From positions 27,269,261-27,333,260 of the forward strand of contig JAUPFT010000018.1 in the NCBI GenBank assembly GCA_036936625.1: a stretch of DNA of 64,000 nt, read 5' to 3'. The first letter of the stretch is position 1. Each line of letters starts with the position of its first letter. Below, piece by piece: positions 53,930 to 64,000 of the stretch. The notes below the pieces were generated by a model that saw only the letters and a program-made list of their open reading frames with translations, had not been told where the DNA came from and made no database searches. The position numbers were made by a program, and so were the translations under genes. Source of the DNA: Parnassius smintheus behrii (taxonomy: Eukaryota; Arthropoda; Insecta; Lepidoptera; Papilionidae).

Positions 53930-54614
53930 CATGAGGGATCTGTGACAGAAAACATGTGGCCGCCGAGCTGCAGCGTTTCAAGCAAGTGTTGCAAGACAAC
54001 AAGCTTCGGATCCCGCGCCTACGTCACAGTGACCGAGTGAAGCCGGCTACAGTCGAGCGTGTGCCTGCTGTACTACCATATGTCAGAGGAGTCACAGCCT
54101 GCTGTACTACCATATGTCAGAGGAGTCACAGACAGGGTTGGCTATATCTTGAAGCGAGCTTCCTTTAAAATATACTACAAGCCGCCGAAGAAGATTAGTC
54201 AATTTTTACCATCCGTCAAGGGTAATATCCCTCTACAAGATGCAGTAGTGTACAAGTTAGATTGTGAATGTGGTCTCTCTTACATAGGTCAAACAAAAAA
54301 AAGAACATATAGCTGACGTGAAGCACCGACGCTCCGGGAAGTCTGCAGTCTGTGAACATGTTCAAGATCGTCCCCACCATTACATCAGATTTGATAAACT
54401 ACAAATCCTCGCAAAAGAACACCGATTTCTACCAAGGATGATACGCGAGGCTATTGAAATTAAAAAACATCCTAATTTCAATAGAGAAGATGGTTGGGTG
54501 CTGCCATCTGCTCGGGATCCTATAATTAACAAAATTAAACCCAAACCCAAGCATACCACTGCAAGACTTCAAGATACTGTAAGTTCGTTTTGCGTAAATC
54601 GGACCAAAAATTAA
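53930..54614 (+). pseudogene. Penelope GIY-YIG endonuclease region, broken
   Basis: The linker AAELQRFKQVLQDNKLRIPR leads to DRVKPATVERVPAVLPYVRG, then after a 34-bp tandem duplication (54062-54129) GVTDRVGYILKRASFKIYYK, PPKKISQFLPSVKGNIPLQD and VYKLDCECGLSYIGQTKK with the YIG motif. An indel after this removes the next few residues. Coding resumes as VKHRRSGKSAVCEHVQDRPH and ends FNREDGWVLPSARDPIINKI. The duplication and indel break the frame. Confidence 0.85.
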
Positions 54615-54793
54615 TATTCAAAAACTGAAGGTAGCCGGGCTAACAATGACATTGGGACGTCAAACATCTGACTCTCCCCCCCCCCCCCCCTCGTGACCAT
54701 GGTTGCTGTAAAGCACCCGAAGCGTCGGGAATTTAAAATAAGTAAAATCAGTTAAACAAACGCGATAGAATCCGTAAATTTAGTTTTATTCAT

Positions 54794-55393
54794 TTGCTAG
54801 CATGTGTCCTTAAATTTTTGTCTGAATCATAGATTGCTCCAATGGCCCTCTTCTGCAAAACAAATATAATTTCAATGTCAGTCGCGTATATATATGATAT
54901 AGCAAAATACCATACGACATCATGCTATGGTAATAGCTAAAGTAAACTAGTCTAGCTGTTTCAACACTGATAAGTCTTCTAATCTTTTTACAGCATACGC
55001 TTCAGAACTAAGTTTGCTTGGTAGTTTTGATGCATGGCGGCCCCATTGAAGTTTTGCGTCTAGTGTGATTTCAATAAAATGGTGGTATTGACAAGACTCG
55101 GTTCCTGCCCTTTTACAATTTTACTTAGCTCTTAAACATCAGTTTTAATTTATCTTTAAGCTTTATTATGACGAATCAATTACTCACGACCTAGACAACT
55201 TTTCTGTGTCTGGCGCTAAAACACGTAATGTTGAAGACGGTAAGCACTTCTCTCCCTGAAAATAAGTTAATCTTACTTACACAAAACATTAGAAGCATAA
55301 ATCGGAACATAACCCGGTTTGAAGTTTTGTTGCATAGACTGGAGGATATAAAATGTGATATTATTGTCCTTACAGAATTATGGCTGTCAGGAC
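54794..55393. other. No supported gene
   Basis: Mixed sequence. A segment at about 55300-55390 (GTTTTGTTGCATAGACTGGA, ATTGTCCTTACAGAATTATG) weakly resembles the endonuclease start of a LINE (…DIIVLTELWLS). The surrounding minus frame 55191-55556 is a shadow across the next short element. Confidence 0.35.
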
Positions 55394-55598
55394 AATAATA
55401 TGATGCTGTTTTTTTACGTATGGTGAATGTGGAGAACCGGAGACCCATTTTACTGGAATTGAGGCATTTCATCTTAGTCCTCAGGAGTGACAACGCATTT
55501 TCATTTTCATTCTTAATTGAGGATAAGTGTGGATGTCTATGGGCCACAACATTCACTTACTATCAGGCGGACTGTGTGCTAGTTTGTCACCCAATGGT
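55394..55598 (+). repeat. Short non-autonomous retroelement, LINE-ended family, 5' truncated
   Basis: Enters at CGTATGGTGAATGTGGAGAA and continues CCGGAGACCCATTTTACTGG, CTTAGTCCTCAGGAGTGACA, ATGTCTATGGGCCACAACAT, CAGGCGGACTGTGTGCTAGT, TTGTCACCC. No A-tail is left. Confidence 0.8.
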
Positions 55599-56524
55599 AT
55601 CACAAAAGAATAATCTTTTCAAAAATTTTACTAAATGTTGGCAGTACATACAGAAAAAAGTTTGAAATCACTCTTTGCTAAATGCGGCCTATATATGAAA
55701 ACAGTTTTCCATATGAGGCCAATTCCTCCTAGGTTAGTAAGCGGTGTGTTTCCGGTACTACATATAGTACATTCCCGCTCAACTGAGCACGTCCCAAGTT
55801 TTTCAAAGTCCAATTAAGCCTTCCCTTCCACGTGACCACGAAACTGAACGCCACTCGGTACGTCAGTATGAAGATCTTATGACTATAGAGATTCTAAGAC
55901 CTATTTTTTCTGAGGATTAAACTGGACTAGATTTAGTCAAACCAATCTGAGACTTTGCTTAACATAGACTCTACTTTAGACAGCAGTTCGTACCGGCACT
56001 CGACGATGCATTCCCAAGAAATAAAGGTGAGACCGGTATAAAAATTTCCCAGTTTGTTGCGACTGTTTGCGATTGTGCTTCTAAGCGACTTAACCGATTG
56101 TGTTCATTATTCACATTTTATATTTGTTAATATATTCAAGACATGTGACGCTGTAGTCTAGTTATTAACACATTCTATATTTATGACTAAAGTGAGCCAT
56201 TTTCACAATATACTGTGATAGTTTAGATAGAAAATCGTACCATTTTTCCGCGATAGATGGCTCTGTGGTAGCTCTGGTCGAAAAAAGTCTGGAGTCTGGT
56301 GGGTCAATTACTAAACTTCTCCTTGTAACGTGTAAATATTGTACATAGTAGAATTTTAAAGTTTGGAATTTTTAAACTTTCGTTAATTCGGATTTCCTTA
56401 TTTTATCACACATTAAAATACAAATACATGTATTAAAAACGAGTGTGCTTATGACATTTATTATATATTATTCAGAAAGTTGAAATTACTAATAACAGCG
56501 GAAGCAACAATAGACTTTATTTAC
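55599..56524. other. No supported gene
   Basis: Paired frames at 55631-55817 on both strands are not convincing. No repeat shared elsewhere. Confidence 0.35.
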
Positions 56525-56757
56525 GTTGTAGAGTCATGCTGGAGCTATATTAATTGTATAGTTGTAGCACGAATGCGTCAACTCCATCGGGGAAGGACCA
56601 CGCTCTCACAGAATACCACCATAATCAAATAGCAGCTTAATGCTGCTGTTATTCGTATGGTGAGTGTAGAGAACTGGAGCCCCTTTTTACTGGAAAAGAG
56701 GCATTCCATCTTAGTCCTCAAGGCTGACAACGCATCTTCATTTTGATCCGCAAACTG
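56525..56757 (+). repeat. Short non-autonomous retroelement, LINE-ended family, 3' truncated
   Basis: Starts CGTTGTAGAGTCATGCTGGA with several substitutions, then TAGCACGAATGCGTCAACTC, GGGGAAGGACCACGCTCTCA and GAGAACTGGAGCCCCTTTTT. It stops after CATCTTCATTTTGATCCG. It is an old copy. Confidence 0.8.
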
Positions 56758-57041
56758 TAAATCTGGTCATCGAAAAATGTAAAGAATTAGAGCCTACTTT
56801 GCAATTTTTTTCTATCAAGAAAATTACATGATATCGTGTTTTCTTTTTATGCAAACTAAGGTCATATAGCCAAAAATCATATACCAAAATTTTACTCATT
56901 CCGGATAAGTACTACTATAACGTACAATAATTGTTCTGGGTATGGATAAATTCCATGTGCAACATGTCAATCTTAAATTCATGAAACAGGAAAGGTTCCA
57001 ATAGAAAACTTTTGTTTTCTCTAACTTCTCTTGTTAATAAT

Positions 57042-57101
57042 AAGCTTTTAATAAATAACTATTTATAAAGCTTTTAATAAATAGTTATTTATTAAAAGCT
57101 T
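57042..57101. repeat. Perfect 25-bp inverted repeat next to RTE insertion
   Basis: Arm 57042-57066 (AAGCTTTTAATAAATAACTA, TTTAT) and arm 57077-57101 are exact reverse complements with a 10-nt loop AAAGCTTTTA, which itself repeats the arm start. It lies outside the RTE, whose duplicated target ATTGAATT begins 2 bp later. Confidence 0.85.
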
Positions 57102-57110
57102 TATTGAATT

Positions 57111-60109
57111 TGTTAGAAGAGGCATGAGAGATAAGACGAATGAGTTGATCGAAATAATGAAAGAAAGAGAATTAGATGTCGTGTGTATGTCGGAGACCAA
57201 ACGGAAAGGCAGTGGTATTGAAGAGCTCCCTGGCGGGACGTTAGCTATATGGTCCGGAGTCCCGGAAAGCGAGAACGCCTGCCAAGGAGTGGGAGTGCTG
57301 TTGTCGTCCCGGTTGGTCGATCTTATGACTGAATACAAGGTTGTGAACTCAAGACTTCTCTGGGTTCGCTTCAAAATGGGACTGACGAAGTTATTCCTTT
57401 TGGCTGTTTATGCGCCGGTAGCTTCGTCGTCCAGGGCTGAGCTGGAGGAGTTTTGGGAGAATGTAAGAGAAGTTCTAGATTTGGTTAAGGGAAACGAAAG
57501 AACTGTTGTATGTGGTGATTTGAATGGATGGGTAGGCATCGCTCGACCAGGATACGAGTCGGTGCTTGGAAAGTTTGGAGATAAAAGGGTTAATGATGCT
57601 GGCAAGCTTATACTGGCTGTATGCAAGGAAAAGGGTCTTCTTGTGACAAACACTATGTTTAATCACAGGAAGATCCATATGTACACTAGAGAAAGAAAGA
57701 ATGAGAGAAGTATGATTGATTTGTTCCTGGTGGATGACCGACTGCGAAAACAGGTGATGGATACACGAGTGTTCAGGGGTGCTGACCTGGGAACGGATCA
57801 TTATCTAGTAATTACTAGATTTAGGGGTTTGTTCGCGGGTTGGCGCCACCGGACGGCAGTAACAGAACCACAGTCGGTCTGTCGCATCCGAAGCTGGAAG
57901 CTTCAGGAAGCGGATACTAGGGACAAATATCACACGAGGGTAGCCGAAAAGCTTGACACCATCGATGGCAGGAAAGAATGTGTGGAGAGAATATGGCAGA
58001 ACCTTAGGGATGGAAGGGTAAGTGCAGCGGAAGAAGTATGTGGTACGACAAAAAGAGGTAGTAGTAAAAGAAGAGATGCATGGTGGAATGACGAAGTGAA
58101 AGAAGCTGTAAAAAAGAAGAAAAAAGCATGGTTAGACTACTTAGCCTCTAGTAACGATGAGCATATGAGAGAGAAGATGAAAGAAACATATAAGCTGCAG
58201 AAAGTTCATGCGAAAACATTGATTGAGGAAGTACGTGAAAGGTGTAGAATAGAAGCGGACGAGAGGTTGTCGCACAACTTTAGGGAAAACTCCAAACTCT
58301 TCTGGAAAGAGGTTGGAAGGTCCCGGAGTGGTGCGACAGCTTTAAGAATGAACAAAGTGCTTTCGAGAACCAATGACGTCCTCTCAGAAAAATCGGACGT
58401 CATGCAGCGATGGAGTGAATTTTATAGAGAATTGTATGCGTGTCATGATCTTAGTGAAGGATCCGGGGGTGACGCCGTGACTGGCACGCCAGACACGGAC
58501 CTCGATGACACTGAGGTCATCAGCATGAAAGAGATTGAACGTGCGATTCGAAGTTTGAAATGTGGTAAGGCTGCGGGACTAGACAGAGTTACTGCTGAAA
58601 TGGTCAAGTACGGTGGGCCTCGCGTCTGGGACAGCTTTCTTCTGCTGTGCAATTTGTGCTGGCGGACGGGAGTTGTCCCGGATGATTGGCGATCCGCGGT
58701 CATTGTGCCTTTATATAAAGGTAAAGGTTCACATTTTGACTGCGGGAGCTATCGGGCGATCAGCTTGACCAGTTTAGCAAGTAAAGTTTATTCGAAGGTT
58801 TTGACACGCAGGATGCAAGAGAAATCGGAAAGATTCTTATGGGAGGCACAATGCGGATTTAGACCTGGAAGAGGATGCACGGATCAAATGTTTTCTCTCC
58901 GCATGATCACGGAGAAGCTTCTGAGTGTTAACCAGAGGATTTTCTGTGCTTTTGTGGATCTGGAGAAAGCATTTGATAAGGTTATAAGGAAGAAAATGTG
59001 GGAACTGTTGCCGGGATATGGTGTGGATGGTCGATTGTTAAGGGCTGTGCAGTCACTCTACTATGACTGTAAAGCCTGTGTGCGGGTAGGGCATGACCTG
59101 TCACCCATGTTTAGCGTCCAAGCGGGCGTAAAACAGGGTTGTGTCATGTCTTCCTGGCTGTTCATACTGTATCTCGACAGCTGTTTACAGAAGCTGAAAG
59201 ATAGCTGTTTGGGTGTGAAATTGGGTGACATAAAAGTTAATTGTCTGCTGTATGCTGATGATGCAGTGCTTATTGCACCATCAGAAGCAGAACTGCAGGC
59301 ATTAGTCACGTGTATGAAAGAGGAATGTGAAATTAAAGGTCTCCGTTTGAATGCTAATAAAACTAAGGTTCTGGTATTTGAAAAGGACGAAGAGAGAACG
59401 AAATGTGAAATATGGGTAAATCAGGAATGTCTAGAACAGGTAAATGAAATTGTATACTTGGGGAGTGCTCTCAGCCGGGATGGAAGATGTGATTTAGATG
59501 TGGATAGGCGTGTCGCTGCCGGAAACAAAGTCAATGGTGCCCTGAATGCATTAATAAAAAGGCAAGGCGTGGTGAAGAGTGCACGCCTTGCAATACATAA
59601 CGCAGTGTTGGTACCGACTTTGTTATATGGCAGCGAAACCTGGGTATGCCAGAAGAAGCATAAAAGCAAGTTGAATGCAGTGGAGATGCGATCTCTTCGT
59701 AAAATGTGTGGCGTTACCATAGCCGACCGAAAGCGAAACGAAGAGATTCGCAATATGGCAGGATTGAAAGATGACCTTATCACAAAAATTGATAGGGGCG
59801 TACTCCAATGGTTTGGACACGTTGAACGAATGAGTGAAGACCGAATGGTGAAGAAAATATATAGAGCGAAAGTAAATATTAAAAGGTGTCGAGGTAGACC
59901 GAGACTAACTTTCGAAGACCATGTGAGCAAATTGCTTGAAGAGGGGAGGGTCAAGAGTACTCGGATACCTAGACGTGCATGTATGAAGAAGTTAATGAAC
60001 CTGAAAGAAGCGAAAGAGGTATGTAAGGATCGTGACACTTGGCGATCTGTTCTCTCTGGCTACCCAGTTAGGGATTGTGCGTGACGATAAGTAAGTAAGT
60101 AAGTAAGTA
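57111..60109 (+). mobile_element. RTE-clade LINE, 5'-truncated but otherwise intact
   Basis: The element is flanked by the 8-bp duplication ATTGAATT (57103-57110 and 60110-60117). It ends with a TAAG simple repeat (about 60088-60109), a usual RTE tail, and carries one long open frame. The 5' end starts inside the endonuclease just after the first conserved strand, so promoter and start are missing. No stops or shifts were seen over 986 codons, so it is a recent insertion. Confidence 0.92.
57124..60084 (+). CDS. RTE endonuclease/reverse transcriptase, open over 986 codons
   Basis: Domains in order: APE-type endonuclease from RGMRDKTNELIEIMKERELD and VCMSETKRKG (metal-binding Glu) through VVCGDLNGWVG (near residue 131) and GTDHYLVITR (catalytic His near 227). 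Next a Lys/Glu-rich linker. Then reverse transcriptase: CGKAAGLDRVTAEMVKYGG, IVPLYKGKGSHFDCGSYRAI, CGFRPGRGCTDQMFSLRMI, AFVDLEKAFDKV (catalytic Asp), GVKQGCVMSSWLFILYLDS and LLYADDAVLIAP (YADD near 710). The C-terminal region has VYLGSALSRDG, PTLLYGSETWVCQKKHKSKL and LQWFGHVERMSEDRMVKKIY. The ATG at 57124 is an internal methionine of the family, because the usual preceding WN of the endonuclease is cut off by the 5' truncation. The product would lack the first catalytic Asn and probably cannot nick DNA. Confidence 0.93.
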   Translation: MRDKTNELIEIMKERELDVVCMSETKRKGSGIEELPGGTLAIWSGVPESENACQGVGVLLSSRLVDLMTEYKVVNSRLLWVRFKMGLTKLFLLAVYAPVASSSRAELEEFWENVREVLDLVKGNERTVVCGDLNGWVGIARPGYESVLGKFGDKRVNDAGKLILAVCKEKGLLVTNTMFNHRKIHMYTRERKNERSMIDLFLVDDRLRKQVMDTRVFRGADLGTDHYLVITRFRGLFAGWRHRTAVTEPQSVCRIRSWKLQEADTRDKYHTRVAEKLDTIDGRKECVERIWQNLRDGRVSAAEEVCGTTKRGSSKRRDAWWNDEVKEAVKKKKKAWLDYLASSNDEHMREKMKETYKLQKVHAKTLIEEVRERCRIEADERLSHNFRENSKLFWKEVGRSRSGATALRMNKVLSRTNDVLSEKSDVMQRWSEFYRELYACHDLSEGSGGDAVTGTPDTDLDDTEVISMKEIERAIRSLKCGKAAGLDRVTAEMVKYGGPRVWDSFLLLCNLCWRTGVVPDDWRSAVIVPLYKGKGSHFDCGSYRAISLTSLASKVYSKVLTRRMQEKSERFLWEAQCGFRPGRGCTDQMFSLRMITEKLLSVNQRIFCAFVDLEKAFDKVIRKKMWELLPGYGVDGRLLRAVQSLYYDCKACVRVGHDLSPMFSVQAGVKQGCVMSSWLFILYLDSCLQKLKDSCLGVKLGDIKVNCLLYADDAVLIAPSEAELQALVTCMKEECEIKGLRLNANKTKVLVFEKDEERTKCEIWVNQECLEQVNEIVYLGSALSRDGRCDLDVDRRVAAGNKVNGALNALIKRQGVVKSARLAIHNAVLVPTLLYGSETWVCQKKHKSKLNAVEMRSLRKMCGVTIADRKRNEEIRNMAGLKDDLITKIDRGVLQWFGHVERMSEDRMVKKIYRAKVNIKRCRGRPRLTFEDHVSKLLEEGRVKSTRIPRRACMKKLMNLKEAKEVCKDRDTWRSVLSGYPVRDCA

Positions 60110-60117
60110 ATTGAATT

Positions 60118-62019
60118 CCCCTTTAAAAGACGGATAAAAACGGTGGAATGAATGCCTATGGTGATTCTTTACCAGTCAACCCAAGGCAACCCGCAATTTA
60201 AAAAGATGACTGCACAACTTGCTGCTTCTTTTAATGGTCCAGTTTGAAAGGCCTGTTTAGCTGTGGGTTGACAAATGTGTGTATTTGCGTACTATTTGAA
60301 CTTTTTTAGCGTATTGATTTATAAATAAAGTTAAAATAATAGAGGTGCTGGATTCTTGTATAATATTTGTTCACCAATTGATATTTTAGGTTTGATTTAA
60401 AAAATGTAAACAATTACTCTAAACATGTAACAAAAATATAGACAGATCGCCTTTATATTTGCTTCTTGATTTATTTATTGTATAGTTGACTCTGAGAAAA
60501 AGGATGAAAACAAAATCAACCAGTAATAAACCATGAAATAAATATTACTTTATTATAAAACTACGAAAACATTTATTTCGTGGCTAGAAACATGCATCGC
60601 GATATTACTTAAACAACATTGAAGGAAGCAAGTTTTTTTATGTAAACAAGATCTTAAATAACATGCCACGTTATCTCCAGAAAGTCCAAGAGAAACGAGT
60701 TCACCGTCAGGTGACCTATCTGCATAATAATACCTTTGTCGCCATATTTTGCTGCCAGGAGACTGCGGGCGCCAATATAATCATTTTACAACACCTCGTC
60801 GATGCGATGGCCTAGTAACAATCTAATTATAAATTATAATTATATCTATAAAATATGTTTCGGTAATATTGCAGCGGAAATGAATAAATTTACTATAAAT
60901 GTTCATATTAATTTTGTCTGTTAAAGCAGTAAATTATGTTAAAAAAATAATTTTATATAAGATAAACTATATATATACTATAATAAACTATATAATATTT
61001 TTCCGAATTTTATTTGAGCACCTACAAAATACACTTGGTTTTTTTTTTGCCTCTTAAGCAAAGTTCGAAAAAAGTCGACCCCAGTTAACTTCAAGATGAA
61101 TTTTACAAATCAACGCAATTTGTTATGGAAGTAGCAGCAAACAAGACAAACGTTGGATTTTTAAATCAATAATTAGATGTCAATAAATCTAATTTATCCA
61201 ATCAACAAACAACATAAACAGTTAAATAATTGAGGTTTGCGTTGTAGTTCTTACCCGTCTATAATCATAATTCAATAAGTTTTTTTCAATACATACAAAG
61301 GACAAGTGGTACAAGTAGTAATAAATTTCTTTGCTTAGTTTTTGTACTACGTATAGTCTCGTTACACAGCTATATGGTATATTTATTTAGCTCGTAGCCT
61401 TGTAGTTTAGAATACCAGAACAGAAACAGTACAGAAACGTTTTTTTTTCAATATACATATTATAAACAATAGTTATTGAAAGTTACTTTTATTGTAATTT
61501 GCCACCCGACCTCCAGTCGATACAATATTGTAGTTATCAGATGAAAGTTTATAAATATTGGCGATTGGGAGTCGAGTCAAAGGAGCGACTCGTCTGGTAA
61601 CGTGATCATCAATTGTGTATGTTACAATTTGAATAAAAACTAAATTGACGAGTTTTTTCGCGCTTAATTTCAATTTTAACTTATTACTTTTCAGAATAAC
61701 ATTACCGCAGCATTGTTTATGTATTTCGACCGGATCTAAGTTGAATTACAGTATTTTGTTAATATACGACAGTATCTTCGGTATCTATTCAAAGGTTTGC
61801 TTATTATAGATTCTAGATAATAAGGCATCCATCCCAATCAGATGGTAGCACTCAACTGCCTTGTCTACTGAAATTAAGTTTTTTTTTTTCAAATAAATTT
61901 AATAGTCTCACAAATCGTCATTTATCTATCTTATTTTGTATAATGACGAGACACTCCTAAACATGTGCGAAGTTAAATTGTTTCTCACATCATTTTTTAT
62001 TTTTTTTTTACTTCAGAAG
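60118..62019. other. No supported gene
   Basis: About 1.9 kb of AT-rich DNA. The minus frame at 61473-61673 is unrecognised. No inverted or direct repeat stands out. Confidence 0.4.
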
Positions 62020-62989
<970 letters not shown>

Positions 62990-63122
62990 AAGTTGACGAA
63001 CGAGCGCACAGTCCACCTGATTGTGCGTGAATGTTATGGCCCATAGACAAGCAAATTTTATCTTGATTAATAATCACAATGTAAATGCATGTGATCTCTG
63101 AGGACTCATTTGAAATGTCACG
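62990..63122 (-). repeat. Short non-autonomous retroelement, LINE-ended family, 3' part
   Basis: In reverse orientation it shows GACGAACGAGCGCACAGTCC, ACCTGATTGTGCGTG, TATGGCCCATAGACAAGC, TGTAAATGCATGTGATCTCT and GAGGACTCA. Only the 3' half remains and it is diverged. Confidence 0.7.
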
Positions 63123-64000
63123 TTACGTCATCACAACAAACCCAGTCGAACCAACTCATTTAAGCTGCTAATATGATTTATACGCTGCAGTGTGTTCCTT
63201 TTCGTTTTGGTTTTCTTTAGCTATGAGTTGTGAATACGTTGTTAACTAATTTTGTTATAAAAATGAACAAAAAAATGATAATGGATATCTATTGATAACT
63301 AATACATATGTAGGCACCTTAAAAAGAATATCTGAATACTACATTAATACAAGAACAAAGTAAATGACCGAAATGCCGGAGCAAATGTTTAAATTTAATT
63401 TACCTTTATATTATATTAAAATATAAAGTGATAACGAACTTCCAGTGCCCGCCTTGCATATAATTTCGTAATATCATATAGAATGCAGACAGATAGTTTA
63501 AGGTCAACGATCTTAAACTTTTAACATAATAATATGTAGAGGCGCGATCCGTTCACTAGTGCACTGCAATATAACAGACAAAATAATGCAATAAACTTAA
63601 GAACATCACTGATATTTTGATAGTACAAAATATATAGGTAGTTTATTTAAATATTGAAAATATAGATAAAAAAGGAAATATGATAGAAATATAGAATTAT
63701 CTACTCGTTTATATTAATATACATGAAAAGAAAGGTTTGTATTCACACCTTTTTAAGTATATTGAGCATAGGGAAAGATTGTTGCGTTCATACTGTCAAT
63801 GTCGAATACATAATTGTGGCTTGGATAATTTAGAATAAATTATTGTCGTTTGTTGACGCTTCCAGATGCCAATGTCCTAAATACACGCGTGTCTATGTTA
63901 TTAGGTTATTACACACCATTGAAGTAATATGTAGGTACTTACGTACTAGAACATCTATCTCAAACAAAAAATGTGCGCTACTCTGTGTTCGCGCGGTTGG
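63123..64000. other. No supported feature
   Basis: AT-rich sequence to the window edge, no gene or recognisable repeat. Confidence 0.4.

Larger units (their letters stand above)
53131..54793 (+). mobile_element. Penelope-like element, 5'-truncated RT, inverted ends
   Basis: The body encodes reverse transcriptase followed by a GIY-YIG-type region. Bases 53131-53206 (ATTGAATAAAACTAACTTTA, GGATTCTATCGCGTTTATTT, AACTGATTTTACTTATTTTT) are the reverse complement of 54719-54793 (the 3' end), so the element is framed by its own end in inverted orientation, as Penelope elements often are. A related 3' end lies at 8785-9070. The reverse transcriptase N-terminus is missing at the inverted junction. Confidence 0.88.

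Noticed and set aside
59421..60038. 205-codon minus-strand frame
   Set aside because: It is the antisense shadow of the RTE reverse transcriptase frame.

Overview
This window is AT-rich animal DNA dominated by transposable elements (TEs). It most resembles a lepidopteran (moth or butterfly) genome. The reasons are the LINE and short-element 3' ends with a CAGGTG...GCTCGTTTG tail, a tRNA-headed SINE, RTE, Penelope, Ty3/Gypsy, mariner, hAT and pogo-type elements, and long (TA)n tracts. I see no convincing host protein-coding gene, rRNA, true tRNA gene, CRISPR array or prokaryotic operon. Nearly every long reading frame belongs to a TE. The clade assignment is inference from repeat style; no taxon-specific host gene confirms it.

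Layout. 1-11 kb: an RTE end cut by the window edge, short repeats, several perfect hairpins, a relic of a DDE transposase split by a short retroelement (7.6-8.7 kb), a Penelope 3' fragment (8.8-9.1 kb) and a ~520-bp foldback (10.5-11.0 kb). 11-19 kb: a mariner with one frameshift (11735-13029), an internally deleted second mariner (13524-14420), short elements and a 416-bp inverted-repeat element (18569-18984). 19.7-34 kb: LINE copy 1, a minus-strand Gypsy provirus (23201-30665) carrying a SINE and LINE copy 2, then an old LINE copy 4. 35.5-42.8 kb: a four-level nest in which an older repeat holds a 46-bp-TIR element, which holds a hAT transposon, which holds a short element, a tRNA-SINE and LINE copy 3. 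43-49.8 kb: mostly unassigned, with a tRNA-SINE, a hairpin cluster and a pogo-like MITE. 49.8-52.9 kb: a second Gypsy copy with most of pol deleted and its 3' LTR split by a 530-bp insertion. 53.1-54.8 kb: a Penelope-like element with inverted ends. 57.1-60.1 kb: a nearly intact RTE. 62.0-62.7 kb: an RTE remnant running into a (TA)n tract.

How the parts relate. LINE copies 1-3 are nearly identical and lie in the same orientation; copy 3 keeps a 1006-codon endonuclease/reverse-transcriptase frame. The many ~300-bp short elements share both the 5' and the 3' end of this LINE but have a different middle. They look like its non-autonomous partners. The two Gypsy copies are one family, both flanked by ATAT. 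Boundaries were read by eye from duplications and inverted repeats. Divergence values and family names need alignment searches that I could not run.
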